33,289 nt of DNA from Cryomorphaceae bacterium. Lineage in GTDB: Bacteria > Bacteroidota > Bacteroidia > Flavobacteriales > Schleiferiaceae. The notes beneath the pieces are model-generated. The model made no database searches. It was not told the origin of the DNA and saw only the letters and a program-made list of their open reading frames with translations. A program made the position numbers and the translations under genes. Where the stretch lies: NCBI GenBank assembly GCA_013205365.1, contig JABMNC010000044.1, forward strand, positions 1-33,289, written 5' to 3'. Positions 7,613 to 15,813 of the stretch are shown one piece after another. Within the stretch, counting starts at the first letter, position 1. Each line of letters starts with the position of its first letter.

Positions 7613-8500
7613 ATGAAGCACCTTAGCGTACTCGGCGCCGGCGCGATGGGCAATGGAATTGCCCACGTCTTTGCCACCAGCGGATGGAATGTCTCGCTTT
7701 TTGACATCAGCGCATCAGCCTTGGAGCGCGCCATAGCCACCATTTCAAAAAACCTCGAGCGCCAAGTGGCCAAAGGCCTACTTTCTGCCGAAGATGCTAC
7801 TGCAGCCGTCGCGCGCATCAGCACCCACACCGAGCTGGCAACGGCCGTTGCCGGTTCCGCCCTAGTCGTAGAGGCTGCCACCGAGAACGTGGACATCAAA
7901 CTCAAGTTGTTTGCTCAACTCGACGAATTGTGTGCGCCTGAAACCATTTTGGCCTCCAACACCTCGTCCATTGCTATTGGACGCATCGCGGCGGCTACCA
8001 AGCGACCCGACAAGGTCATTGGAATGCACTTTATGAATCCGGTTCCGGTGATGAAGCTGGTTGAGATCATTCGTGGCTACAAAACCTCGGACGCCACGGC
8101 GGCTGCGGTGGTGGCAATTAGCAAGGAGCTCGGCAAAATCCCAGTGGAGTGCCAGGACTTCCCTGGATTCGTAGCCAATCGAATTTTAATTCCCATGATT
8201 AATGAAGCCATAGAAGCGCTTCAAACGGGGGTTGGTAGCGTAGATGCCATCGATTCCATCATGAAATTGGGCATGGCCCACCCTATGGGGCCGCTTCAGC
8301 TTGCCGACTTTATTGGGCTTGACGTATGCCTTAGCATCCTAAAGGTGCTCCAGGAAGGCCTTGGCCAGCCCAAGTATGCACCCAACCCACTCCTCGTGGC
8401 CATGGTGACTGCCGGAGACCTCGGCGTCAAGTCGGGACGCGGATTCTACGACTACGCGAACGGAACCAAGGACGCCCCTGTCGCGCCCAATTTTCAATAA
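7613..8500 (+). CDS. hbd: 3-hydroxyacyl-CoA (3-hydroxybutyryl-CoA) dehydrogenase
   Basis: 295 residues, the typical single-domain-pair length. It performs NAD(P)-dependent interconversion of 3-hydroxyacyl-CoA and 3-oxoacyl-CoA. The Rossmann motif VLGAGAMGNGIA is at residues 6-17. The segments VVEAATENVDIK, ILASNTSSI and the catalytic histidine in GMHFMNPVPVMKLVE (H139) follow. The C-terminal substrate domain has FVANRILIPMINEA, GMAHPMGPLQLADFIGLD and KSGRGFYDY. It stands alone with its own promoter-like box, so fatty-acid breakdown and short-chain acyl-CoA metabolism are both possible. Convergent with argS, separated by the largest gene-free gap of the window. Confidence 0.92.
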   Translation: MKHLSVLGAGAMGNGIAHVFATSGWNVSLFDISASALERAIATISKNLERQVAKGLLSAEDATAAVARISTHTELATAVAGSALVVEAATENVDIKLKLFAQLDELCAPETILASNTSSIAIGRIAAATKRPDKVIGMHFMNPVPVMKLVEIIRGYKTSDATAAAVVAISKELGKIPVECQDFPGFVANRILIPMINEAIEALQTGVGSVDAIDSIMKLGMAHPMGPLQLADFIGLDVCLSILKVLQEGLGQPKYAPNPLLVAMVTAGDLGVKSGRGFYDYANGTKDAPVAPNFQ

Positions 8501-8514
8501 GTCCAAGCTCCTAG

Positions 8515-8533
8515 GGCTTGCCCAAGGCAAGCC
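8515..8533. terminator. Perfect 8-bp hairpin in the hbd-argS gap
   Basis: GGCTTGCC, loop CAA, GGCAAGCC forms a perfect inverted repeat 15 bases after the hbd stop. No T-run follows on either strand, so this is either a factor-assisted terminator or an RNA-protecting hairpin for the convergent genes. Confidence 0.4.
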
Positions 8534-8585
8534 AATAAGCTACCGGGCGGTGAAGGCAATACCTACTCCTTAGGCAGGTTCTAAA

Positions 8586-8611
8586 TCCGAGCCATGATTC
8601 GGAACTTTTTT
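8586..8611 (+). terminator. Weak hairpin with T-run, possible terminator for hbd
   Basis: TCCGA (8586-8590) pairs with TCGGA (8599-8603), followed by CTTTTTT reaching into the argS stop codon. The stem is only 5 bp, so strength is doubtful. The remainder of the 8501-8609 gap shows no further structure. Confidence 0.35.
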
Positions 8612-10379
8612 ACATCCGCTCAGGCGCCTCAATCCCTAGAAGATCCAAAGCCCGCCTAAGGGAAGAGGCCGTCGCTCGGCTGAGGTCAACGCGGAAGGCG
8701 ATCAAGGCCTCCGATTCCGCATTGAGAATGGAATTGACCTGGTAGAATGCATTGAAGGCCTTAGCGACGTCATAGGCAAACTGGGCAACGACGGCAGGAC
8801 TATAGGTCCGCGCTGCCTGCTCGACAACCTCCGGAAAGCGGTAGATAGTCTGAATCAAGTCTTTGCTGCGTTCGTCGAGGCGAACGTCGGCCCAAGACCA
8901 AGAGCTGGGAAGACCCTCGGACTTGCGCAAAATAGACCGCACTCGAGCATGGCTATATTGAATGAAGGGCCCCGTATGGCCGTTGAAATCAATGGACTCC
9001 TCGGGGTTGAAGACCATGCGTTTGCGAGGATCCACCTTGAGAATGTAGTACTTCAATGCGCCATGGCCCAGAACCTGGTAAAGCTTTGCTTTTTCGGGCT
9101 CGCTAAGACCCTCTGTTTTGCCGAGTTCTTCGCTCAAGGATCGCGCGCTAGCCTCCATCTCGTCCAGTAAATCGTCGGCGTCAACCACCGTGCCCTCCCG
9201 GGACTTCATGCGGCCGTTGGGCAAATCGACCATGCCATAGCTCAAGTGGTAGAGCTCGTCCGCCCAGGGGTAGCCTAATTTTTTGAGAATAAGAAACAAA
9301 ACCCTAAAGTGGTAGTCTTGCTCGTTCCCCACCACATAGGTGAGGCGATTGATGGAGAAGTCCTTAAAACGCTGAATGGCCGTGCCAATATCCTGGGTCA
9401 TGTAGACCGAGGTTCCGTCGCTGCGAAGCACGAGTTTTTCGTCCAACCCATCTTCCCTTAAATCAATCCAGACGGAACCGTCGTCCCGACGGTAAAAAAC
9501 TCCGCTCTGAATACCAGCCTCAATGTCTTGCTTACCCAGCAAGTAGGTTTCAGACTCGTAGTAGTTGCGGTCAAATACAATGCCGAGCCGCTTATAGGTT
9601 GTGTTGAAGCCTGCATAGACCCACTCATTCATGGTGGACCATAGGGCCCGCACCTCAGGGTCGCGGTCTTCCCACTTGCGAAGCATTTCTTGAACCTCGA
9701 GCATGCAGGGAGCATGGTTCTTGGCGTAGTCCTCGGGGTGGCCGGCATCCATGAGTTCGCGAACCTGAGCTCGGTACTCTTGGTCAAAGCGCACATAAAA
9801 GGTTCCGACCCAGTGGTCGCCTTTTTGGCCTGCTGACTCCGGAGTCATTCCGTCGCCAAAATGCTGCCAGGCCCACATGCTCTTGCAAATGTGCACGCCT
9901 CGGTCGTTGATGATCTGCACCTTAACTACCTTTCGCCCGCTGGCCTCAAGAATTCGACTGAGGCTATGCCCTAGGAGAATGTTGCGCACATGCCCCAAAT
10001 GCAAGGGCTTGTTGGTGTTTGGGCTGCTGAATTCGACCATAGCCGCCGGCAATTCTGCATCGACAGGCCAGCATCCCCAGTCCGCACTGCTTCGCAGGGC
10101 GTCAAAGAGGGATTCGAACTGGTCGGAGGCAAGAACTAAATTCAGGAATCCTTGAACGGCGTTAAACCGCGTAAACAATGGAGTGGCCTTGAGAAGAGCG
10201 GCACCTATTTCGTTTGCGGTTTCGACAGGGGATTTGCGGCTCAGCTTTAAAAAGGGGAAAACCACCAAGGTGGCGTCTCCCTCAAATTCTTTGCGCGTTG
10301 GCTGTAGCTCTGGCGATGCCTCCCAGCCATAGAGGTCGCGCAGAACCGCAGAAACGGCTGTAACTAATGCTTCAGTCAT
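8610..10379 (-). CDS. argS: Arginyl-tRNA synthetase
   Basis: 589 residues, a class I aminoacyl-tRNA synthetase that charges tRNA-Arg. An N-terminal tRNA-contacting domain comes first. The HIGH motif is at residues 127-130 within SSPNTNKPLHLGHVRNILLG. The central catalytic core has VQIINDRGVHICKSMWAW, VLRSDGTSVYMTQDIGTA and VVGNEQDYHF. The KMSKS-type loop reads GRMKSREGTVVDADDLL. The anticodon-binding DALR-like C-terminus ends in SRATASSLRRALDLLGIEAPERM, with the usual Met end. It begins 5 bases after the arginase stop and so is probably co-transcribed with arginase from 11341. Confidence 0.97.
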   Translation of the reverse strand: MTEALVTAVSAVLRDLYGWEASPELQPTRKEFEGDATLVVFPFLKLSRKSPVETANEIGAALLKATPLFTRFNAVQGFLNLVLASDQFESLFDALRSSADWGCWPVDAELPAAMVEFSSPNTNKPLHLGHVRNILLGHSLSRILEASGRKVVKVQIINDRGVHICKSMWAWQHFGDGMTPESAGQKGDHWVGTFYVRFDQEYRAQVRELMDAGHPEDYAKNHAPCMLEVQEMLRKWEDRDPEVRALWSTMNEWVYAGFNTTYKRLGIVFDRNYYESETYLLGKQDIEAGIQSGVFYRRDDGSVWIDLREDGLDEKLVLRSDGTSVYMTQDIGTAIQRFKDFSINRLTYVVGNEQDYHFRVLFLILKKLGYPWADELYHLSYGMVDLPNGRMKSREGTVVDADDLLDEMEASARSLSEELGKTEGLSEPEKAKLYQVLGHGALKYYILKVDPRKRMVFNPEESIDFNGHTGPFIQYSHARVRSILRKSEGLPSSWSWADVRLDERSKDLIQTIYRFPEVVEQAARTYSPAVVAQFAYDVAKAFNAFYQVNSILNAESEALIAFRVDLSRATASSLRRALDLLGIEAPERM

Positions 10380-10384
10380 GGAGG

Positions 10385-11341
10385 TTAACGATTGGAAGGT
10401 TTGCTTAAACGATCCTGCAATCGGTATACGGTATTTTGGAGCAGGCGGAATGCAGCAGATCCCATGGCGTTCCCGCCCTTGTCGAGCAGGGGATTGATTT
10501 CGGTAAACTCAATGCAGCGGACCTTGGAATCATCAGCAAAAAGTTCGAGCAAATGCTTCGCTTCCGACTCCTCAAAACCTCCCGGAACTGGAGTGCCGGT
10601 ACCTACTGAAATGCTCGGATCCATGGAGTCCACGTCAAAAGACACATAAATCATGTCGCATTCCGCCATTTGACTGATAACCTGCTTCACGATGCTTTCG
10701 ATTCCTTGAGTGCGGACCTCGGGCACTCGAAAAACCTTAATGCCGTATTTGGCAATGAGTGCATTTTCTGGCCCTTCGGTACTTCGCAGACCAATGTAGG
10801 CCAAGTCTTCGGGACGCACTCTTTGGGTCGGACCCTTAAGCTTAATCCAAGATTCACGGGTCACCAAACTCGGTTCGTTTATTTTACAGGCTAGATTGTC
10901 TTCGCCCAATGCGGTTGCCAGGGGCATTCCGTGCAGATTACCCGAGGGAGAGGTGTAGGGGGAATGCAGGTCGGCGTGCGCATCAATCCAAACCACCCCG
11001 AGCCTCGCCAAGGGAAAAGCCTGCTTGATTCCCGCAATGGTTCCGCCTGCATTGGAGTGGTCTCCACTAATTATCAGCGGGAACTGCCCGTCGTCAAGGG
11101 TTTCGGCCACAACGGCTGAGATGCGACGGTACATGCGCACGATGCCTCGAATCCTTTTGCCATAGGGAGTCTCGGGATGACGGTAGAGAAGGGCGTTGTT
11201 AGTTTGCACCTTGCGAGGCTGCAGGGACCTAAAAAACTTGGGCTGAATGCGAAAGGATGCACTGCGAATGGCGGCGTATCCGAGGCTCGATCCTCGAGTG
11301 CCTGCTCCCAATTCAGACATGGCCGTTATCAACTGCAGCAT
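10385..11341 (-). CDS. rocF: Arginase (ureohydrolase family)
   Basis: 318 residues. It hydrolyses arginine to ornithine and urea with a binuclear manganese centre. Metal-ligand motifs are all present: ISGDHSNAGG (the usual GGDHS), WIDAHADLHSP, and SFDVDSMDPS, plus the C-terminal EFTEINPLLDKGGN. The N-terminal SELGAGTRGSSLGYAAIR matches Bacteroidota arginases. The ATG at 11341 lies 4 bases after a TACCTTTG box; an internal ATG at codon 8 would cut into the first strand. Agmatinase and formimidoylglutamase are relatives, but the EINP ending and pairing with argS favour arginase. The pairing suggests a shared control of arginine use and tRNA charging. Confidence 0.85.
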   Translation of the reverse strand: MLQLITAMSELGAGTRGSSLGYAAIRSASFRIQPKFFRSLQPRKVQTNNALLYRHPETPYGKRIRGIVRMYRRISAVVAETLDDGQFPLIISGDHSNAGGTIAGIKQAFPLARLGVVWIDAHADLHSPYTSPSGNLHGMPLATALGEDNLACKINEPSLVTRESWIKLKGPTQRVRPEDLAYIGLRSTEGPENALIAKYGIKVFRVPEVRTQGIESIVKQVISQMAECDMIYVSFDVDSMDPSISVGTGTPVPGGFEESEAKHLLELFADDSKVRCIEFTEINPLLDKGGNAMGSAAFRLLQNTVYRLQDRLSKPSNR

Positions 11342-11345
11342 ATTC

Positions 11346-11353
11346 CAAAGGTA
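11346..11353 (-). promoter_or_regulatory. -7 promoter box TACCTTTG for arginase
   Basis: Exact TAnnTTTG on the minus strand, 4 bases upstream of the ATG at 11341. Confidence 0.55.
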
Positions 11354-11363
11354 GGAATTGGCC

Positions 11364-11371
11364 TACCTTTG
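11364..11371 (+). promoter_or_regulatory. -7 promoter box TACCTTTG for the ftsK operon
   Basis: Exact TAnnTTTG on the plus strand, 10 bases upstream of the ftsK ATG at 11382. Confidence 0.55.
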
Positions 11372-11381
11372 AACGCAGTCC

Positions 11382-13754
11382 ATGGCCCGAACTTCCAAAA
11401 ACTCCACGTCGTCGAGATTAAGCGACCTAAAGTCAGCCTGGCTAGACGTCAAGCAGAGCCCATCCCTTCACGCAGTACTCGGTCTGACCGTCCTTTTTAT
11501 CGGACTCTTGGGCTTTGTTGCCAGCACTTCGACCCTCTTCACTTGGACTTCGGACTACAGTGCCCTTGAGCTGGGTTTTGCCCAGGTTTTGAGCCAGCGC
11601 GACATCGTCATTCAAAATACCCTCGGCTCCATCGGCGCAGCGGTGGGCATGGTGGTAACGGTGCGCGGATTTGGTATCGCCTCCCTCCTTCTTTGGACCG
11701 TGATCATGGCCTTTGGCTTGCGCTGGGGTTTGGGAATCGAACTCAGGGCACTTCGCTGGGCGAGGCGCAGTTTGCTTAGGGCATTGTTAATTACTTCAGG
11801 GCTTGCACTGCTGCCTTGGAACGCCGGCGACGCCGTGGTCGGGGACTATGGACGCGTTATTGCAACCTGGTCCACACACTGGCTAGGCCTTCTCGGGGCC
11901 TGCTTGACCTGGATGGTCCTTGCCCTGATCCACACAGTATGGGTTTTTCAGCTGCGTCCGCAAATGCTCGGGCAGCACCTGGCCAACCGCTTTGCGGCAA
12001 CCGACGCCCTGAATGAAGTCCCAATCGACGAAGAGGCTGAGCTAATTCCCGACGAAGGCCCCTTGGTGGTTGACCTGTTTGGCAGCGAGCCAAATCAAAG
12101 TCCGCCATGGAATGAAGACGATGAGGATCTTGCACTCGAGCCAAGCATGGTCGCAGATGATGACCTCGATCTCGAGATTCAATCGACGGTTGAGGCTCCA
12201 CAGGCCAGCCCCTCACTGGTCAAACCGGCTGCTGCCTCTGATATGGGACCCTACGACCCGAGACGCGACCTTTCGCGCTACCAAACCCCTCCCCTTCAGC
12301 TGCTCAATGACTACGGGCAATCCACGGCCAAAGTGGACCAAGAGGAACTGGAGGCCAATAAGGAGCGGATTCTTGAAACCCTGCGCAACTACAAAATCGA
12401 GATTTCTAAGATCAAGGCCACCGTGGGTCCAACAGTAACCCTCTATGAAATTGTTCCCGAGGCCGGAGTCCGCATCAGTAGGATTAAGTCGCTAGAGGAC
12501 GACATCGCGCTAAGTCTGAGTGCTTTGGGCATAAGAATTATTGCTCCTATCCCCGGTAAAGGAACCATTGGCATCGAGGTACCAAACCGTCACCCCCAGA
12601 TGGTGAGCATGCGGTCGGTGCTGGCCTCAGAAAAGTTCCAGAAGTCTGATATGGATTTACCCTTGGCCTTGGGCAAGACCATCTCTAACGAGGTTTATAT
12701 TGTTGACCTTGCCAAAATGCCCCACCTCCTGATGGCTGGTGCTACGGGTCAGGGTAAGTCGGTGGGGCTCAATGCGATTATCGCATCGATTTTGTACAAG
12801 AAGCACCCGGCTGAGGTAAAGTTTGTACTGGTGGACCCCAAAAAGGTGGAACTGACCCTCTACAACACCATTGAACGGCACTTTTTGGCCAAGCTGCCTG
12901 GGGACGATGAGGCCATTATTACGGACACCAACAAGGTAATTTACACGCTGAACTCCTTGTGCATTGAGATGGATCAGCGCTATGAATTGCTGAAGTCTGC
13001 CATGGTGCGGAATCTCAAGGAATACAATGTCAAGTTCACTGCCCGCAAACTCAACCCTGAGGAGGGGCACCGCTATTTGCCCTACATTATTTTGGTGATT
13101 GACGAGTTTGCCGATTTAATTATGACTGCCGGCAAAGAGGTTGAAATGCCGATCGCTCGGCTTGCTCAGCTTGCACGCGCCATTGGCATTCACTTGATTG
13201 TGGCCACACAGCGTCCTTCGGTAAACGTTATCACGGGCATTATTAAAGCGAACTTCCCAACGCGTATTGCCTTTAAGGTCAGTGCCAAGATTGACTCCCG
13301 CACGATTCTCGATGCGGGCGGCGCGGAACAATTAATAGGCAAGGGCGACATGCTAATCTCGAGCGGCAACGACTTGATTCGCCTGCAGTGTGCCTTTTTG
13401 GATACCCCCGAGGTGGAGCAAATTTGCGAGTTTATTGGGAGCCAGCAAGGTTATCCCGATGCCTACCAGCTGCCAGAATACGAGTCCGAGGAGGGCCGCC
13501 TTGGCGGTGGCGGCAACTTTAGTGCCGAGGAACGCGACAGCATGTTTGAAGAGGCCGCTCGCATGGTAGTAATTCACCAGCAGGGCTCGGCATCGCTTTT
13601 GCAACGCAAGCTTAAGCTTGGCTACAATCGCGCAGGTCGCTTGGTCGATCAGCTCGAAGACGCTGGAATCATTGGCCCCTTTGAGGGGTCCAAGGCACGC
13701 CAAGTTCTGATTCAGGATGAAGTGCAACTTAACGAACGTCTCAAAAACTTATGA
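11382..13754 (+). CDS. ftsK: DNA translocase FtsK
   Basis: 790 residues, normal for Bacteroidota FtsK. It pumps chromosomal DNA at the division septum and helps XerCD resolve dimers. Four membrane helices lie in the first 190 residues. An acidic linker (about 215-270, many Asp/Glu) follows. The alpha/beta motor begins near RDLSRYQTPPLQLL. Walker A is GATGQGKSVGLNA (about 454-466) and Walker B is ILVIDEFADLI (about 568-578), followed by ATQRPSVNVITGIIKANFPTRIAF. The last 90 residues form the winged-helix gamma domain (SASLLQRKLKLGYNRAGRLVDQLE). First gene of a six-gene run; lolA starts inside its stop codon (ATGA overlap). Confidence 0.97.
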   Translation: MARTSKNSTSSRLSDLKSAWLDVKQSPSLHAVLGLTVLFIGLLGFVASTSTLFTWTSDYSALELGFAQVLSQRDIVIQNTLGSIGAAVGMVVTVRGFGIASLLLWTVIMAFGLRWGLGIELRALRWARRSLLRALLITSGLALLPWNAGDAVVGDYGRVIATWSTHWLGLLGACLTWMVLALIHTVWVFQLRPQMLGQHLANRFAATDALNEVPIDEEAELIPDEGPLVVDLFGSEPNQSPPWNEDDEDLALEPSMVADDDLDLEIQSTVEAPQASPSLVKPAAASDMGPYDPRRDLSRYQTPPLQLLNDYGQSTAKVDQEELEANKERILETLRNYKIEISKIKATVGPTVTLYEIVPEAGVRISRIKSLEDDIALSLSALGIRIIAPIPGKGTIGIEVPNRHPQMVSMRSVLASEKFQKSDMDLPLALGKTISNEVYIVDLAKMPHLLMAGATGQGKSVGLNAIIASILYKKHPAEVKFVLVDPKKVELTLYNTIERHFLAKLPGDDEAIITDTNKVIYTLNSLCIEMDQRYELLKSAMVRNLKEYNVKFTARKLNPEEGHRYLPYIILVIDEFADLIMTAGKEVEMPIARLAQLARAIGIHLIVATQRPSVNVITGIIKANFPTRIAFKVSAKIDSRTILDAGGAEQLIGKGDMLISSGNDLIRLQCAFLDTPEVEQICEFIGSQQGYPDAYQLPEYESEEGRLGGGGNFSAEERDSMFEEAARMVVIHQQGSASLLQRKLKLGYNRAGRLVDQLEDAGIIGPFEGSKARQVLIQDEVQLNERLKNL

Positions 13755-14407
13755 TTACTCGTTTGCTTTTTACCGCGGGCTTTTGCCTGATTTCCTTCTT
13801 CTCGTCAGCGCAGTCCGAAACTCCATTGGCTTATGTGCAGCGGGTGAAGAAGCAGGCCCTCACTTATTCCGACCAAAAGATTGGCTTTACTTCGGTGCTT
13901 GACGCGCCAGGGCGCAACGGCCAGCGGGTTCAGCGCAAAACAAGCGGCGAGGTCTGGGTAAAGGGAGAGTCCGCCAAGTTGGTGCTCCAAGGGCAAACCT
14001 TCTTTTTCAAGAGCGGAGTGGTTACAACCGTTAGCCCAGAAGACGAAGAAATAACGGTCCGCAAACTCAATGGCGATGCCAACCAGTATACTCCTGCGGT
14101 GCTACTTGGCAAGTACGAGAAGAATTCTTCTTTTGCATGGGCAGGAACTGAAACGATCGCTGGTAAGACAATCAAGTTCGTCAGTATGATACCCAAGAAC
14201 GATCCCGACGTAGCCAAAGTGATTCTTGGAGTCGATACCAAAACCTTGAAGCTGTATAGCTTTACCGAAGAGGCAAGGAACGGAACGAAGTCTACAGTCA
14301 CCATGCTGTCCTATGAAACCAACAAGGGTTTGACTACCAACGACGTGGAGTTCAAGCGATCCAACTACCCGGCGAACTACGAATACATCGCGCCTAAAGT
14401 ACAGTAA
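13751..14407 (+). CDS. lolA: Outer-membrane lipoprotein carrier LolA family protein
   Basis: 218 residues with a clear signal peptide (MITRLLFTAGFCLISFFSSAQ), hence periplasmic. The mature part has the LolA-like pattern: an N-terminal helix (PLAYVQRVKKQAL), then strands including SGEVWVKGESAKLVLQGQTFF, and a late segment describing conversion of a stored protein value (KVILGVDTKTLKLYSF). LolA ferries lipoproteins from the inner to the outer membrane. The gene overlaps ftsK by 4 bases and precedes the LptF/G permease, the order I know from other Bacteroidota. Sequence divergence within the family is high, so the call leans partly on gene order. Confidence 0.85.
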   Translation: MITRLLFTAGFCLISFFSSAQSETPLAYVQRVKKQALTYSDQKIGFTSVLDAPGRNGQRVQRKTSGEVWVKGESAKLVLQGQTFFFKSGVVTTVSPEDEEITVRKLNGDANQYTPAVLLGKYEKNSSFAWAGTETIAGKTIKFVSMIPKNDPDVAKVILGVDTKTLKLYSFTEEARNGTKSTVTMLSYETNKGLTTNDVEFKRSNYPANYEYIAPKVQ

Positions 14408-14412
14408 GCGAT

Positions 14413-15813
14413 TTGGGTAAGCTAGACCGCTACTTTATCGCGAACTTCATACAATTATTTGCCAAAACACTGGCGATGAGCGTGTTCATACTGCTCATGC
14501 AAATGGTTTGGAAGTATATGGATGACCTTGCCGGTCGGGGAATTTCGCTTTGGCGCATCCTCGAACTAATGGGCTACTGGTCGGTGTCTATTTTACCCAT
14601 GGCGGCACCCATTGCGGTCCTTTTTGCGGCCATCATGGTTTATGGTCAATGGGCGGAATCGCGAGAATACGCCGCAACGAAGGCCTCGGGATTTTCCTTT
14701 CTTCGCATGCTTAGGCCTCTGTTTTTGGTACTGAGTGTTATTGGAGTTCTCATGTTTTTGGTGAGCAACAACTTCATTCCAGTCGCCAACTACAAAGGAG
14801 AGAATTTATTGCTGAACATCGCTCGTCAGAAACCCACGTTCAAACTAAAGCCAGGGGTTTTTGTAGCGGGTCTCGACGGATTCAGCGTGAAAATTGGCCG
14901 CAAGGAAGAGAACCGAATCTATGATGTAATCCTTTATGACCATCGAGAACGGGGCCAAGGGAACGTTGGGGTCTTGACCGCTCCCGAAGGCGAAGTGCGC
15001 TACCCCGAGGGAAGTCCAACGATGACCCTCGTACTTCGCAACGGCAGAAGCTACCTTGACGTGAAGGAATCAATACGACAGGAGCGGCTGCGGCAGGGTT
15101 CTATGGTGGCCGAATTTGACAGTATGGTAGTACGGCTTGATATGTCTTCGTTTTTGCTGGGGGATTTAGGCGGGGTTCAGCGCAGCAATGAGTACAACAT
15201 GCTCACCATAAGCCAGCTGGATACCTCGATTGACCTGATTGAAGGCCAAATAAAAGCCCGTGTTGCAGAAGTTTCTAAAGGAATGCAGCGAAAGTTGGGG
15301 GGATGGGTTGGCGACAGCCTAATCGGATTTTCAGAGGCTGACCCCAAATTAACGGTTTCTGAAAGAATTCAGCCCATTCACCGCTATCGGGCGACCCAAA
15401 GCGCCCTGAATCTGGCGCAGACTAATAGGGATTACATGAATCAAATAGCCTCAGAATTGGATTGGCGCAACCAACACCTCTCCAGGCATTATTTAGAGTG
15501 GCATAAGAAATTCAGCGTGGCCGTGGCATGTATGCTTTTGTTCTTCGTAGGCGCAGCACTAGGCAGCATCATTCAGCGCGGCGGCTTTGGTTGGGCTTTT
15601 GTGTCGAGCGTGCTTTTGTTCCTACTGCATTATGTACTCACTATGGTTTCTGAAAAACTCGGACGCACTTGGGTACTGAGTCCGTTTTGGGCCATATGGG
15701 GACCAAACCTTGCCCTGATGCCGATTGCTTTATTTATGGTTTGGTGGGCCTCTATCGACGGGCAATTGCCCCTTCATTGGATTCGAAGACGCATTAAAAC
15801 CAGCGCTCAGTGA
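14413..15813 (+). CDS. LptF/LptG (YjgP/YjgQ) family permease
   Basis: 466 residues, longer than the roughly 360 of proteobacterial LptF/G. It is an inner-membrane subunit of the lipopolysaccharide extractor that moves LPS from the inner membrane to the periplasmic bridge. The N-terminus KLDRYFIANFIQLFAKTLAMS is the family start. Three membrane helices lie before residue 125 (including ISLWRILELMGYWSVSILPM and PIAVLFAAIM) and three lie after about residue 365 (VAVACMLLFFVGAALGSI and FVSSVLLFLLHYVLTMVSEKLG). The long periplasmic domain between them includes KLKPGVFVAGLDGFSVKIG. The start is a TTG at 14413, 5 bases after lolA. I cannot tell LptF from LptG. Confidence 0.9.
   Translation: MGKLDRYFIANFIQLFAKTLAMSVFILLMQMVWKYMDDLAGRGISLWRILELMGYWSVSILPMAAPIAVLFAAIMVYGQWAESREYAATKASGFSFLRMLRPLFLVLSVIGVLMFLVSNNFIPVANYKGENLLLNIARQKPTFKLKPGVFVAGLDGFSVKIGRKEENRIYDVILYDHRERGQGNVGVLTAPEGEVRYPEGSPTMTLVLRNGRSYLDVKESIRQERLRQGSMVAEFDSMVVRLDMSSFLLGDLGGVQRSNEYNMLTISQLDTSIDLIEGQIKARVAEVSKGMQRKLGGWVGDSLIGFSEADPKLTVSERIQPIHRYRATQSALNLAQTNRDYMNQIASELDWRNQHLSRHYLEWHKKFSVAVACMLLFFVGAALGSIIQRGGFGWAFVSSVLLFLLHYVLTMVSEKLGRTWVLSPFWAIWGPNLALMPIALFMVWWASIDGQLPLHWIRRRIKTSAQ

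Larger units (their letters stand above)
11346..11371. repeat. Perfect inverted repeat forming the arginase/ftsK divergent promoter
   Basis: CAAAGGTAGG (11346-11355), spacer AATTGG, CCTACCTTTG (11362-11371). Each arm contains a TACCTTTG -7 box pointing outward, one to arginase and one to ftsK. Both boxes are exact TAnnTTTG, 4 and 10 bases from their start codons. Confidence 0.85.

Noticed and set aside
12657..13070. Antisense open frame within ftsK (137 codons)
   Set aside because: Inside the conserved motor domain of FtsK; no independent support.
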